From NCBI RefSeq assembly GCF_003478505.1, contig NZ_QUFI01000005.1, positions 1 through 64,000 of the forward strand: 64,000 bases of DNA, in the 5' to 3' direction. The notes below the pieces were generated by a model. That model made no database searches. It was not told the origin of the DNA and worked only from the letters and a program-made list of their open reading frames with translations. Both the position numbers and the translations under genes were made by a program. Below, in pieces: positions 45,910-52,999 of the stretch (positions are counted from its first letter, which is position 1; every line of letters begins with the position of its first letter). The DNA comes from Clostridium sp. AF27-2AA (GTDB taxonomy: Bacteria > Bacillota > Clostridia > Lachnospirales > Lachnospiraceae).

Positions 45910-46016
45910 ATCTTCGAGGCGGGGGGCAGTTCCCCACCGGCGGTAAAGTCCGCAAGCCGAAAGGCATGATACGGTGAGATTCCGTAACCGACGGTATAGT
46001 CCGGATGAAAGAGGAT
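45910..46016 (+). promoter_or_regulatory. Second FMN riboswitch
   Basis: An ATCTTC/GAGGAT closing stem surrounds the RFN blocks GAGGCGGGGGGCAGTTCCCC, ACCGGCGGTAAAGTCCGC, GGTGAGATTCC, CCGACGGTATAGTCCGGATG and AAGAGG. It lies 65 bases before the second RibU gene. Confidence 0.96.
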
Positions 46017-46021
46017 AGAAC

Positions 46022-46055
46022 AATGCCCGATGGTCTATCACAACCATCGGGCATT
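46022..46055 (+). promoter_or_regulatory. Stable hairpin downstream of the second FMN riboswitch
   Basis: A perfect 13-bp stem (AATGCCCGATGGT and complement) with an 8-base loop is followed by ACACTATCCC rather than a T-run. The ribU ribosome binding site (AAAGGG) lies 13 bases beyond. It may act without classical termination. Confidence 0.7.
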
Positions 46056-46080
46056 ACACTATCCCAGAAAGGGAATGAAA

Positions 46081-46719
46081 ATGATGAAACAGATATCTGT
46101 AAAAAAGACGGTGTTTATTGGAATGATGGGAGCTGTTTCAGCGGTATTGATGCTGCTGAATCTGTCGCTGCCGTTTGCGCCGGGATTTTTGAAATTCGAT
46201 ATTTCTGAATTGCCGGCACTGTTTGCCGGGTTCTTTCTGGGACCGCTCAGCGGTTGCAGCGTAGTAACTGTCAAGATACTGCTGAAAGTTCTTATGCAGG
46301 GGTCGGATACCGGGTATGTCGGAGAACTGATGAATGTGATGGGAAGCATCTGCTTTATCCTTCCTGCATCTCTGCTCTATCGCTGGAAACATACCAGGCA
46401 GGGAGCGATTATCGCCATGACGGTATCCACGGTTCTGGTCAGTGCAGCATTCATCTTTATCAATGCCTATATTGCGTTTCCGCTGTATTCCAAATTATAC
46501 GGGATGCCGATGGATGCCATCATCAGCATGGGCACCGCAGTCAACCCCATGATTACCGACCTTCCGTCTTTGATGCTGTTTTCAGTGTTTCCTTTTAACC
46601 TTTTCAAGCACGGCGTGACATCATTTATCACCTATCTGATTTATAAGCGTGCCGGAAATACACTACGAGGGATCATTGCCGTACCTGAGCCGCAGTTTCG
46701 CAACGCAGAACATTTTTAG
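46081..46719 (+). CDS. ribU: Riboflavin ECF transporter S component RibU (second copy)
   Basis: A 212-residue membrane protein of the RibU family: VFIGMMGAVSAVLMLLNLSL, DISELPALFAGFFLGPLSG, and SDTGYVGELMNVMGS. It is divergent in sequence from the copy at 8.1 kb, so it is probably acquired rather than recently duplicated. AAAGGG seven bases upstream selects the ATG at 46081. Its stop codon overlaps the remnant of a flavoprotein gene in another frame. Confidence 0.94.
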   Translation: MMKQISVKKTVFIGMMGAVSAVLMLLNLSLPFAPGFLKFDISELPALFAGFFLGPLSGCSVVTVKILLKVLMQGSDTGYVGELMNVMGSICFILPASLLYRWKHTRQGAIIAMTVSTVLVSAAFIFINAYIAFPLYSKLYGMPMDAIISMGTAVNPMITDLPSLMLFSVFPFNLFKHGVTSFITYLIYKRAGNTLRGIIAVPEPQFRNAEHF

Positions 46720-47090
46720 GAGAGATCAAACGATATAATGAATTGTGCTGCCAAAAGCATGACGATGATTTTGGGAAAGATTCCCGGTTGATGAACCCTG
46801 TCGAAAAGGCGCCCTTCTATGCAAGCGGCACGATCAAAGACAGTCATAGACCCGGTGGGCAATCGCTGAAAATTCTCGTAACTGTCAGCGGGCTGGAGAT
46901 CAACGAAAACCAGCAGGTATTAAACCGGGACTTTGAACCGATTTCGGGCCTATATGCCACGGGAAATTGCATCGGAAGACGGTTTGGTGTACAATATACC
47001 ACATCCATGCCGGGGCAGAGCATCAGTATCGCACAGACACTGGGACGGGAAGTCGGGCTGTATCTGGCTCGAAATCAGAAGGATAAGTAA
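46720..47090 (+). pseudogene. C-terminal remnant of a fumarate-reductase-like flavoprotein
   Basis: The frame reads GEIKRYNELCCQKHDDDFGK, then NPVEKAPFYA, GLEINENQQVLNRDFEPISG and GLYATGNCIGRRFG. These are the last about 120 residues of FAD-dependent fumarate reductase/urocanate reductase-type proteins of about 500 residues. The FAD-binding N-terminus and catalytic core are absent. The family-like sequence begins right at the end of ribU, marking a deletion breakpoint there. There is no start codon with a ribosome binding site. It is almost certainly non-functional. Confidence 0.82.
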
Positions 47091-47091
47091 A

Positions 47092-47472
47092 ATGAAAGCA
47101 GATGTTCCATATTTGAAATCCCTCGTGGATGAGATTTTTGAGAAAAACACCTATATGCAGTCCATCTATCCCGGTGATACCCGCAGTGCGTTAGAGGTGT
47201 TTTGCCTGTACGAAGCGGACGGCGAGTATTTTGATATCAGCGACCCGGCACACATTGTCCGGGACAGCTGCACCATTGGAAAAGAAGCACAGGAAGCACC
47301 GGGTTACTATGTAGGCGAAGGCTGCATCGGCTGCAAGCTGTGCTATTCGGTCTGTCCGCAGAAGTGCATCGACATTACAAAGAAGCCTGTGGTGATTGAC
47401 CAGCACCACTGTCTCCACTGCGGACGGTGTGCGGAAACCTGCCCTAAGCAGGTTATCGAAAAGAGGGTTTGA
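47092..47472 (+). CDS. Short 2[4Fe-4S] protein with partial pyridoxamine-oxidase-like N-terminus
   Basis: Residues about 75-126 form a ferredoxin domain with two clusters: CIGCKLCYSVCPQKC and CLHCGRCAETCPK. The first about 60 residues (SLVDEIFEKNTYMQSIYPG, EVFCLYEADGEYFDIS) resemble only the C-terminal half of the split-barrel domain. In longer relatives that domain is complete. It thus seems shortened at its 5' end, although it has its own AGAAGGA site and ATG. It sits directly after the flavoprotein remnant and before the macrodomain gene. A redox role is possible. Confidence 0.72.
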   Translation: MKADVPYLKSLVDEIFEKNTYMQSIYPGDTRSALEVFCLYEADGEYFDISDPAHIVRDSCTIGKEAQEAPGYYVGEGCIGCKLCYSVCPQKCIDITKKPVVIDQHHCLHCGRCAETCPKQVIEKRV

Positions 47473-47474
47473 CT

Positions 47475-48245
47475 ATGAACCAGAGTGAAAAAAGACAGTT
47501 TCTCATTCAGTCACTTTTGAAAGAACGCCCGGAATATCGGGATTTGAGTATCCAGGCAGAGTCGGAGAGCCAGCGCCAGCTTTTGCGGGGACTGATGAAT
47601 ATTCGTGCGCCCCGGCGTATGGATGCTGAGTTTCTGAAAACACAGGACGAATATCTGCAAGCTGAAACCGCAGCAAAGGGCATTACCGATATTGACGACC
47701 TGACGCCTGTTCAGCCGAGACTGTATCTCTGGCAGGGTGACATTACAACGCTTCGGTGTGATGCTATCGTCAACGCTGCCAACAGCGGCATGACCGGCTG
47801 CTATATTCCGAACCACCGTTGCATCGACAACGCCATTCACACCTTTGCGGGCGTGGAGCTGCGCCTTGCTTGTGCGGAGCTGATGAGGCAGCAAGGTTAT
47901 CCCGAGCCCACCGGTCAGGCAAAGATCACCCCGGCGTTCAATCTGCCCTGCCGCTATGTGCTGCACACCGTCGGCCCGATCATCAACGGGCGCGTGACCA
48001 AAGCGGATGAGGAATTGCTCGCCTCCTGCTACCGCTCCTGCCTGGAACTGGCAGCGGAAAACAATCTGGAAAGCGTGGCGTTCTGCTGTATTTCCACGGG
48101 TGAGTTTCATTTTCCAAACGAGCTGGCGGCAGAGATCGCCATAGAGACCGTCAAAGAATTTCTCAAAAAACAAACCAGTGTAAAGAAGGTGATCTTCAAT
48201 GTTTTCAAGGATTTGGACAAAGCCATCTACGAAAAGCTGCTCTGA
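47475..48245 (+). CDS. Zinc-type macrodomain protein-ADP-ribose hydrolase
   Basis: A 256-residue protein with an N-terminal helical part (to about 75) and a macrodomain. The macrodomain contains LYLWQGDITTLRCDAIVNAA, NSGMTGCYIPNHRCIDNAIH, AGVELRLACAEL, LHTVGPIING and CCISTGEFHFP. Cysteine and histidines in the GCYIPNHRCID loop fit the zinc-containing subgroup that pairs with class M sirtuins. It would remove ADP-ribose from modified protein. It overlaps no gene but starts two bases after the Fe-S gene stop. SirTM follows 4 bases after its end. Confidence 0.92.
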   Translation: MNQSEKRQFLIQSLLKERPEYRDLSIQAESESQRQLLRGLMNIRAPRRMDAEFLKTQDEYLQAETAAKGITDIDDLTPVQPRLYLWQGDITTLRCDAIVNAANSGMTGCYIPNHRCIDNAIHTFAGVELRLACAELMRQQGYPEPTGQAKITPAFNLPCRYVLHTVGPIINGRVTKADEELLASCYRSCLELAAENNLESVAFCCISTGEFHFPNELAAEIAIETVKEFLKKQTSVKKVIFNVFKDLDKAIYEKLL

Positions 48246-48249
48246 GCCG

Positions 48250-49083
48250 ATGGAACGGCTGAAAGCTGCTTTACAGGACAGTGACGCCGTGGTAATCGGT
48301 GCCGGTTCCGGACTGTCTACGGCAGCGGGCTTTATATACACCGGCGAACGGTTTGAAACATACTTTTCTGATTTTGCCCGGAAATATGGCTTTCGGGATA
48401 TGTACTCCGGCGGCTTTTATCCCTTTGACATGCTGGAGGAGTATTGGGCGTATTGGAGCCGGTATATCTACATCAACCGCTATCAGGATGCGCCTAAGCC
48501 GGTCTATGAGGACCTTTTTAAGCTGGTACAGGACAAAGATTATTTTATCATCACCACGAATGTTGACCATTGCTTTCAGAAGGCTGGCTTTGACAAAAAG
48601 CGGCTTTTTTACACGCAGGGCGATTACGGCCTGTTCCAGTGCAGTGAGCCTTGCTGTCAGGAAACCTTTGATAACGAAGCTGTGATCCGCGAAATGGTCA
48701 AGCGGCAGGAAAATATGAAAGTCCCGACCGAGCTTCTTCCGTCCTGTCCTCACTGCGGCAAGCCTTTGACCATGAATCTCCGCTGTGATGATACCTTTGT
48801 AGAGGATGAAGGCTGGCACGCAGCAGCGGAGCGGTATGAGAATTTCCTCCGAACCCGCGCAGGACAAAAAATTCTATTTCTTGAATTGGGCATTGGCTAT
48901 AACACCCCGGTCATCATCAAATACCCCTTCTGGCAGATGACGGCGAAGAATCCAAACGCAATCTACGCCTGTATCAACCAAGGGCAAGCGGTTTGCCCGC
49001 AGGAGATCAAAAAGCAGTCTATCTGCATGGATGCAGATATTGGACAGGTTTTGCATAGCCTGTCTGATACTGCAATTCAATAA
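48250..49083 (+). CDS. Class M sirtuin (SirTM), protein ADP-ribosyltransferase
   Basis: A 277-residue sirtuin fold. The NAD loop is VVIGAGSGLSTAAGF, and the catalytic segment ITTNVDHCFQ replaces the TQNID/H of deacetylating sirtuins. TQGDYGLFQCSEPC and PSCPHCGKP form the zinc knuckle. Class M sirtuins in Staphylococcus and Streptococcus ADP-ribosylate a lipoylated GcvH-L protein, and the partner macrodomain reverses this. No GcvH-L or lipoate-protein ligase gene is adjacent here. Weak ribosome binding site; probably coupled to the macrodomain gene. Confidence 0.9.
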   Translation: MERLKAALQDSDAVVIGAGSGLSTAAGFIYTGERFETYFSDFARKYGFRDMYSGGFYPFDMLEEYWAYWSRYIYINRYQDAPKPVYEDLFKLVQDKDYFIITTNVDHCFQKAGFDKKRLFYTQGDYGLFQCSEPCCQETFDNEAVIREMVKRQENMKVPTELLPSCPHCGKPLTMNLRCDDTFVEDEGWHAAAERYENFLRTRAGQKILFLELGIGYNTPVIIKYPFWQMTAKNPNAIYACINQGQAVCPQEIKKQSICMDADIGQVLHSLSDTAIQ

Positions 49084-49090
49084 AAGATAG

Positions 49091-49130
49091 GACAATACAC
49101 TTGATGTTTCGTCCTTTTTCTTTTTATAAT
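49091..49130 (+). promoter_or_regulatory. Terminator of the SirTM unit and promoter of the PPK2 gene
   Basis: GGAC pairs with GTCC ahead of TTTTTCTTTTT. TTGATG (49101-49106) and TATAAT (49125-49130), 18 bases apart, form a promoter overlapping it. Confidence 0.5.
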
Positions 49131-49174
49131 AAGAGAAAGCAAAAAAGTGAACTGCCAGATAAAGGAGGTTTTTT

Positions 49175-50653
49175 ATGCTGAGAGAATGGATAGCGGCCGA
49201 GATGCCGGAAGAAGAGGAACTCAAAAACAGATTGGAAGCAGCCAGGGAGAAAATGGCGGTGCAGCAGCTTCAGATGAAAGAGAAAAAGGTGCCAGTACTG
49301 GTGCTGGTGGAAGGCTGGGGAACCTCCGGCAAGGGCTCCAGCATTGGACGCATCATCCAGAATATTGACCCTCGTTTCTTCAAGGTATTTGACATGGAGA
49401 AGAAGACGGAGGAGGATGCAAGAAAACCGTTCCTGTACCGCCATTTTGCAAAGATTCCAGAGGCGGGAAAGTTTGTATTTCTTGATTCCGGCTGGATGAA
49501 CGAGCTGACAGGCGGGTATCTGCAGGGGAAACTTTCGGAAAAGGAGTACGCGAAACGGATTGAGAGCGTGCAGCGGTTTGAACGTCAGCTTACGGACAAT
49601 GGTTATCTGGTAGTAAAGCTGTTTTTAAATATTTCAAAGAAAGAGCAGGAAAAGCGGATCAGCCGTCTGACCGATGAGAAGGATACGGCATGGCGGGTTG
49701 GCAGTTATGACTTATGGCAGAATGAGCATTATGAGAAGTGCCAGGAAATATTTTCGGATTATTTAAAGCAGACGAATCAGCCGTCAGCTCCCTGGTATAT
49801 CATTGATGCAAAGTCCAGAAAGTGGAGAGAACTGCAGATTATGGAGATTCTGACACAGGGAATTGACATTGCCCTTAGTAACAGCCAGATGGCTGTGCCG
49901 CTTCTGCAGAATGTATTCCCGCTGGAGCGGATGCCACTGCTTTCCGAGGTCCCGCTGGATAAGACCATTTCGGATGAGGATTATAAAAAGGAATTAAAGC
50001 AGCTGCGTCAGCGCCTGGGTGAGCTGCACAACCGCCTGTACCGTAAGAAGGTTCCGGTGGTTATTGCCTATGAGGGCTGGGATGCGGCCGGCAAGGGCGG
50101 AAATATCAAGCGCATCACCAGCGCACTGGATCCCCGAGGATACGAAGTGCACCCGATTGCAAGCCCAGAACCCCATGAGAAGGCGCGGCATTATCTGTGG
50201 CGTTTCTGGACAAGACTGCCGAAAACCGGTCACATTGCCATTTTTGACCGGACTTGGTACGGCCGTGTGATGGTAGAACGGCTGGAGGGCTTCTGCAGTG
50301 AAAATGACTGGAAACGCGCCTACCATGAGATTAATGAATTTGAGAAAGAACTTCATGACTGGGGCGCTGTCATCATCAAGTTCTGGGTACAGATTGATAA
50401 GGATACCCAGTTAGAGCGTTTCACCGAACGCCAGAATACCCCGGAGAAGCAGTGGAAGATCACGGAGGAAGACTGGAGAAACCGCGATAAGTGGGATCAG
50501 TACGAGCAGGCTGTGAATGAGATGATCGCCAAAACCAGTACGACCTATGCGCCGTGGCATATCCTGGAATCTGTAGATAAGAAATATGCTCGGATCAAGG
50601 CGATGAAGATCGTGGTGGAGGAATTGGAGAAAGCGTTAAAAGTGCGAGAGTAA
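49175..50653 (+). CDS. Two-domain polyphosphate kinase 2 (polyphosphate:AMP phosphotransferase type)
   Basis: A 492-residue protein with two PPK2 repeats. The C-terminal repeat (about 265-492) is canonical: VVIAYEGWDAAGKGGNIKRI, DPRGYEVHPI, FWTRLPKTGHIAIFDRTWYG and KFWVQIDKDTQ. The N-terminal repeat is divergent, with VEGWGTSGKGSSIGRI and a lid lacking several key residues. This layout is that of class II PPK2 enzymes, which use polyphosphate to phosphorylate AMP. AAAGGAGG precedes the ATG. It is monocistronic by appearance. Confidence 0.92.
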   Translation: MLREWIAAEMPEEEELKNRLEAAREKMAVQQLQMKEKKVPVLVLVEGWGTSGKGSSIGRIIQNIDPRFFKVFDMEKKTEEDARKPFLYRHFAKIPEAGKFVFLDSGWMNELTGGYLQGKLSEKEYAKRIESVQRFERQLTDNGYLVVKLFLNISKKEQEKRISRLTDEKDTAWRVGSYDLWQNEHYEKCQEIFSDYLKQTNQPSAPWYIIDAKSRKWRELQIMEILTQGIDIALSNSQMAVPLLQNVFPLERMPLLSEVPLDKTISDEDYKKELKQLRQRLGELHNRLYRKKVPVVIAYEGWDAAGKGGNIKRITSALDPRGYEVHPIASPEPHEKARHYLWRFWTRLPKTGHIAIFDRTWYGRVMVERLEGFCSENDWKRAYHEINEFEKELHDWGAVIIKFWVQIDKDTQLERFTERQNTPEKQWKITEEDWRNRDKWDQYEQAVNEMIAKTSTTYAPWHILESVDKKYARIKAMKIVVEELEKALKVRE

Positions 50654-50728
50654 AGTTGTAAAAAGATGTAAAAGGATATAAATGAGTAAACTGGACGAAA
50701 CCTTCAGAAAAGAGGAAACAGCAACATT

Positions 50729-51136
50729 ATGAATATACTTGTAATTGATGCGCAGGGCGGCGGCATTGGAAAGCAGATTGTCAGCGCTTTAAAGAAGCGG
50801 TACCCGGAGCAGTACATCACCGCGGTGGGAACCAACAGTCTGGCCACTTCGGCCATGTTAAAGGCCGGGGCGGATGTGGCGGCTACCGGAGAGAATCCGG
50901 TTATTGTGTGCAGCCGCAAGGCTGATGTGATCATTGGACCAGTTGGAATTGTGATTGCAGATGCCCTCCTTGGCGAGATCACGGCAGCCATGGCGGTGGC
51001 CGTGGGCCAGAGTCCGGCTAAGCGTATTCTGGTTCCGGTGAACCACTGTGATAATTACATTGTGGGCGTGACGGATCTGAGTATGGCGAAGCTGATTGAA
51101 GGCGTGGTGACAGAAGTAGGAAAGCTGATTGGATAG
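50729..51136 (+). CDS. DUF3842 family protein
   Basis: A 135-residue protein with the pattern ILVIDAQGGGIGKQIVSALK, a Rossmann-like first strand, then ADVAATGENPVIVCSRKADV and IIGPVGIVIADALLGEITAA. The family is widespread in clostridia without assigned function. The glycine-rich start suggests nucleotide binding. It lies upstream of the lar leader in the same direction but is separated by a promoter. Confidence 0.85.
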   Translation: MNILVIDAQGGGIGKQIVSALKKRYPEQYITAVGTNSLATSAMLKAGADVAATGENPVIVCSRKADVIIGPVGIVIADALLGEITAAMAVAVGQSPAKRILVPVNHCDNYIVGVTDLSMAKLIEGVVTEVGKLIG

Positions 51137-51143
51137 GCACCGC

Positions 51144-51172
51144 TTGCCATAAAAGAAAGAATATGCTATAAT
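51144..51172 (+). promoter_or_regulatory. Promoter of the lar operon leader
   Basis: TTGCCA (51144-51149) and TATAAT (51167-51172) are 17 bases apart. TGC just ahead of the -10 makes it an extended -10 as well. Confidence 0.75.
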
Positions 51173-51178
51173 TCTTCA

Positions 51179-51361
51179 TAGATTTTGACAGCACGAAGCT
51201 GTCTGGCAGAAGCACGAAGCTTCTGATTATGAATTAATTAGCAGCAAGTGATTATGAGATGAACACCTGAATATTACAGGTGGTGTGTCAGTATTTTATT
51301 TAGAATAATGTATGCACATGAAGGCATATGGCCCTTCCAGGAGGGGCCGCATGCCTTTTTT
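51179..51361 (+). promoter_or_regulatory. Structured leader with attenuator-like terminator before larE
   Basis: The roughly 180-base leader has two neighbouring hairpins with the same ACGAA loop: GACAGC...GCTGTC (51187-51203) and CAGAAGC...GCTTCTG (51207-51225). A third hairpin, CACCTG...CAGGTG (51264-51282), follows. A terminator (AAGGCAT...ATGCCTT with inner GGCCC pairing, 51321-51361) ends in TTTTTT. larE starts 65 bases later. This is the layout of a riboswitch or attenuator, but I do not recognise a known class. Confidence 0.6.
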
Positions 51362-51425
51362 CTGTCTTTACGGTGCTGTTTGCCGCACCTGGGACAATTA
51401 CTTTGAGAAAGAGAGGGCTTAACTT

Positions 51426-52175
51426 ATGAACTTACAGGAATTTTTCAAAGAAAACCCGAAGGTAGCGCTGGCTTTTTCCGGCGGCGTGGATTCTTCTTAT
51501 TTGCTTTATGCAGCGATGAAATACGGCGCGGATGTGAAGGCATATTATGTAAAGGCGCTGTTCCAGCCGCAGTTTGAGATGGATGATGCCATGCGCCTGG
51601 CAGAGCAGCTAAAAGCACCGGTGCGGGTGCTTCGCGCGGATGTGCTTTCCGATCCGGTTGTAGTTTCCAACCCATCCAACCGCTGCTATTACTGCAAGAA
51701 GGTTATTTTTAATATGATCATGAAGGCCGCTGCGGAGGATGGTTATACCGTATTGTTAGACGGAACCAATGCCTCTGATGATGCGGGAGACCGACCGGGT
51801 ATGAAAGCGCTACAGGAGCTGCAGGTAAAATCTCCGCTGAGAGAGTGCGGCCTCGTAAAATCTGAGATCCGCAGACTCTCCAAAGAGGGAGGCCTCTTTA
51901 CCTGGGATAAGCCGTCTTACGCGTGTCTGGCAACTCGTATTCCGACCGGCTGTGAGATCACGGCAGAGAAGCTTCAGAAGACGGAAAAGGCAGAGGATTT
52001 TCTGTTCTCCCTTGGCTTCAGTGATTTCCGTGTCCGCATGATGCCGAACGGCGCGGCCCGCCTGCAATTGCCGGAAAACCAGCTTCCGCTGCTTATGGAG
52101 AAGCGAGAAGAAATTCTGGATGAGTTAAAGAAGAGCTATCCGGCTGTGCTTCTGGATCTGGAGGTGCGCGGATGA
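51426..52175 (+). CDS. larE: LarE, ATP-dependent sacrificial sulfur transferase
   Basis: A 249-residue PP-loop enzyme with VALAFSGGVDSSYLLYAA. It contains NRCYYCKKVIF (a CxxC pair) and WDKPSYACLATRIPTG, whose cysteine matches the sulfur-donating Cys176 region of Lactobacillus LarE. It converts the carboxylates of the pyridinium mononucleotide to thiocarboxylates during nickel-pincer cofactor synthesis. The extra CxxC may support an Fe-S-dependent catalytic form. It overlaps larB by four bases. Confidence 0.95.
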   Translation: MNLQEFFKENPKVALAFSGGVDSSYLLYAAMKYGADVKAYYVKALFQPQFEMDDAMRLAEQLKAPVRVLRADVLSDPVVVSNPSNRCYYCKKVIFNMIMKAAAEDGYTVLLDGTNASDDAGDRPGMKALQELQVKSPLRECGLVKSEIRRLSKEGGLFTWDKPSYACLATRIPTGCEITAEKLQKTEKAEDFLFSLGFSDFRVRMMPNGAARLQLPENQLPLLMEKREEILDELKKSYPAVLLDLEVRG

Positions 52176-52939
52176 ACAGCGAGATCAGAAAGACTCTTGA
52201 GGCAGTAAAAAGCGGCGAACTTTCGGTAGATGACGCGCTGCTTGCCATCAAAAAAGAACCTTTTGAGGATATTGGTTACGCAAAGGTAGACCTGCACCGG
52301 GGAATTCGCCAGGGCGCAGCTGAGGTGATCTACGGTGCCGGAAAGACACCGGAACAGATGACGGGGATCATCGGAGCGATGCTGGAACATGAGGTAAAGA
52401 CCATTTTGATTACCCGCCTGTCTGCGGAGAAGGCAGATGTGATTCAGAAAACTTACCCGCAGATGGATTACCGCAAAGACGCGAAGATTGGTACCATTGG
52501 CCAGTTTCCGGCAGCAGACGGACTGGGAAAGATCGTGGTGGCAACCGCCGGAACTTCTGACATTCCGGTGGCAGAAGAAGCGGCCCTGACGGCCGAAGCC
52601 CACGGCAATGAGGTGGTGCGCCTGTATGATGTGGGAGTGGCCGGACTTCACCGACTGCTGGCCCACATGGATGAGATCATGAGTGCGTCCGTCATTATTG
52701 CCATTGCCGGAATGGAGGGCGCGCTGGCCAGTGTCATTGGAGGCCTGGCAGACTGTCCGGTGATCGCGGTACCGACAAGCATCGGATATGGGGCATCCTT
52801 TGGAGGCGTATCCGCACTGTTATCCATGCTGAACTCCTGTGCCAGCGGAGTTTCGGTGGTGAATATTGATAATGGATTCGGAGCCGGATATCTGGCAAGC
52901 ATGATCAATCATATGACAGGCGCAGAAAGTAAGAAGTGA
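52172..52939 (+). CDS. larB: LarB, pyridinium-3,5-biscarboxylic acid mononucleotide synthase
   Basis: A 255-residue PurE-like enzyme that carboxylates nicotinic acid adenine dinucleotide. Family marks are the N-terminal LGx-like DIGYAKVDLHRGIRQGAAEV, VVATAGTSDIPVAEEAALTA, YDVGVAGLHRLL, and GMEGALASVIGGLADCPVIA with the PurE core. Start ATG overlaps the larE stop. larC follows after 60 bases. Confidence 0.95.
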   Translation: MNSEIRKTLEAVKSGELSVDDALLAIKKEPFEDIGYAKVDLHRGIRQGAAEVIYGAGKTPEQMTGIIGAMLEHEVKTILITRLSAEKADVIQKTYPQMDYRKDAKIGTIGQFPAADGLGKIVVATAGTSDIPVAEEAALTAEAHGNEVVRLYDVGVAGLHRLLAHMDEIMSASVIIAIAGMEGALASVIGGLADCPVIAVPTSIGYGASFGGVSALLSMLNSCASGVSVVNIDNGFGAGYLASMINHMTGAESKK

Positions 52940-52999
52940 AAAACTGAGAAAGCGTGACTAAAAAGTACAGAAGAACGGTTACGGAGAGGGGATTGTAAT

